A DNA stretch of 64,000 nt, taken from NCBI RefSeq assembly GCF_002157875.1, contig NZ_CP021376.1, forward strand, positions 620,001 to 684,000, written 5' to 3'. Of the stretch, positions 63,076 through 64,000 are shown piece by piece (position 1 is the stretch's first letter; the number at the start of each line of letters is the position of its first letter). The DNA is from Oceanisphaera avium. Lineage in GTDB: Bacteria > Pseudomonadota > Gammaproteobacteria > Enterobacterales > Aeromonadaceae. The notes beneath the pieces were generated by a model, which made no database searches, was not told the origin of the DNA, and saw nothing but the letters and a program-made list of their open reading frames with translations. Both the position numbers and the translations under genes were made by a program.

Positions 63076-64000
63076 ATGAAGAGTGTAATATCACTGGATG
63101 AACACCAAGCGCCCCGCGCATTGGCACTCGATGATCCCCCACTGAGTGCTGTTACAGAGTTATCATTTAACACCCAGCTGCTTGAACATCTACTGCGCCA
63201 CTCCGTTGAGTCAGTGATGATAACGAATGCGAGCACCAATAAAATTGAGCGTGTCAACCAAGCCTTTACGGATATTACCGGCTATTTGGCTGAAGAAGTG
63301 ATGGGTGAGACGCCAAGTATTGTGCAATCATCGCGCCATGGCCGTGAGTTTTACGAGCAAATGTGGCACCAGCTTGCACAAACTGGCAGTTGGAGTGGCC
63401 AAGTTTGGAATCGTCGTAAGTCTGGTGCCGTCTATTTGCAGTGGCTCACTATTAACACCCTCACTAACCCCCAAGGTGAGGTAACCCACAGAGTTGCCAT
63501 TGGCCATGATCTAACGGGCTCTAGCATAGATCGTAACGGCCATAATCTCTTTACTTTTAACGATGCGCTCACCCAACTGGGTAATCGCCAGCTATTAACT
63601 AGCCGCCTTGATCAAGCATTAGCAGAAGCTGAGCGTACCGGTATCGATATTGGGCTTATGGTATTAGATATTGGCCGCTTTAGACGAATTAATGAACAAT
63701 TGGGCTTAACTTGGGGCGATGATATTTTGCGCCAGCAAGCCCGCACTCTACAGGCGGTGGTGGATCAAGCGGACACCTTAGTGCGCCTACAAGGGGACAT
63801 GTTTGCTATTTTGCGCCATAACCGCGCCCAAGATAGTTCATTGGCACATTTAGCCGATAAGCTTATTAGTATTATGGCTAAACCCATAGTGCTAGCCGAC
63901 CAAAGTGTGGTGAGTTTACAACCTAGCATTGGCATTGCCGTGTATCCGCGAGATGCCCTTGATAATGCCGGTTTATTACAAGCTGCTGAGCATGCGCATG
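63076..64000 (+). CDS. PAS-GGDEF(degenerate) paralog, 3' end outside window
   Basis: The frame starts at ATG 63076 (GAGTC and AAGGA upstream) and is open to the window edge, 308 codons. It has a PAS domain (about 40-165) with VMITNASTNKIERVNQAFTDITGY and a GGDEF domain whose signature reads QGDMF (VRLQGDMFAIL). The remaining part, likely an EAL domain, is outside the window. Its order and the sequence WGDDILRQQA, PSIGIAVYPRDALDNAGLLQAAEHAH follow the 61087-62865 gene closely, so the pair arose by tandem duplication. Confidence 0.9.
   Translation, partial: MKSVISLDEHQAPRALALDDPPLSAVTELSFNTQLLEHLLRHSVESVMITNASTNKIERVNQAFTDITGYLAEEVMGETPSIVQSSRHGREFYEQMWHQLAQTGSWSGQVWNRRKSGAVYLQWLTINTLTNPQGEVTHRVAIGHDLTGSSIDRNGHNLFTFNDALTQLGNRQLLTSRLDQALAEAERTGIDIGLMVLDIGRFRRINEQLGLTWGDDILRQQARTLQAVVDQADTLVRLQGDMFAILRHNRAQDSSLAHLADKLISIMAKPIVLADQSVVSLQPSIGIAVYPRDALDNAGLLQAAEHAH

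Noticed and set aside
1..64000. tRNA, rRNA or riboswitch genes
   Set aside because: No T-loop-type motif in a cloverleaf context, no rRNA stretch and no known riboswitch core was seen by eye; a covariance-model scan would be the decisive test.

Overview
This is a gammaproteobacterial chromosome segment of moderate G+C. The closest fit is a marine or aquatic Aeromonadales-type organism (Oceanisphaera, Oceanimonas or Zobellella lineage); that assignment is inference from gene content, namely single-domain rplY, ybjN, ybiT, motY, a full recCBD locus and an MSHA pilus locus, and not from a database search. I see no rRNA, tRNA, CRISPR array, prophage or insertion sequence. The gene content is mostly core chromosomal.

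Region by region. 1-9.4 kb: tail of a YcaD-like MFS transporter, slyB, an overlooked 27-codon hydrophobic ORF with its own promoter, hrpA, rplY with a structured leader, a NYN-domain gene, DUF3087 and DUF3565 proteins, a TraF-like outer-membrane protein and a DUF1294 membrane protein. 9.4-20.8 kb: an uncharacterised ATPase-like/winged-helix protein paired with an MscS-type channel, then recC-recB-recD with overlapping ends and no ptrA. 20.8-28.7 kb: a CBS-PAS-GGDEF-EAL protein, a 2OG-Fe(II) oxygenase, ybjN, a frameshifted tandem universal-stress protein, cysQ and ybiT. 28.7-35.3 kb (minus strand): a tightly packed run mtgA-nagD-CPA2 antiporter-SulP transporter-two tandem-Usp proteins. 35.4-45.6 kb: a type-2 adenine deaminase, motY behind a sigma-28-type promoter, a TauE/SafE permease, a 38-aa membrane peptide, lpxM, a DUF3025 protein, a hybrid histidine kinase, dadA and an AEC permease.

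45.8-60.9 kb is an MSHA type IV pilus locus: mshI, a PilN-like gene, mshJ, K, L, N, E, G, then a roughly 830-bp gap filled by a REP-like palindromic repeat array, then two major-type pilins, mshC, D, O, P and Q. mshM, mshF and an mshH/csrD gene are not where they normally sit. A sequence with exact sigma-54 geometry lies upstream of the first pilin, and a UUCG-loop hairpin plus a 13-bp inverted repeat separate the two pilins. Directly downstream are two paralogous PAS-GGDEF-EAL genes. Both have a ruined GGDEF motif; the EAL domain is intact in the complete copy, and the other copy runs off the window. The pilus ATPase MshE carries the N-terminal c-di-GMP-binding motif of its family, so this end of the window looks like a pilus assembly line linked to adjacent c-di-GMP-degrading enzymes.

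The strongest candidates for something undescribed are the 27-aa hydrophobic ORF at 1237-1320, the degenerate ATPase/winged-helix gene coupled to the MscS channel, the antiporter/SulP/Usp operon, and the regulatory layout around the pilin genes.
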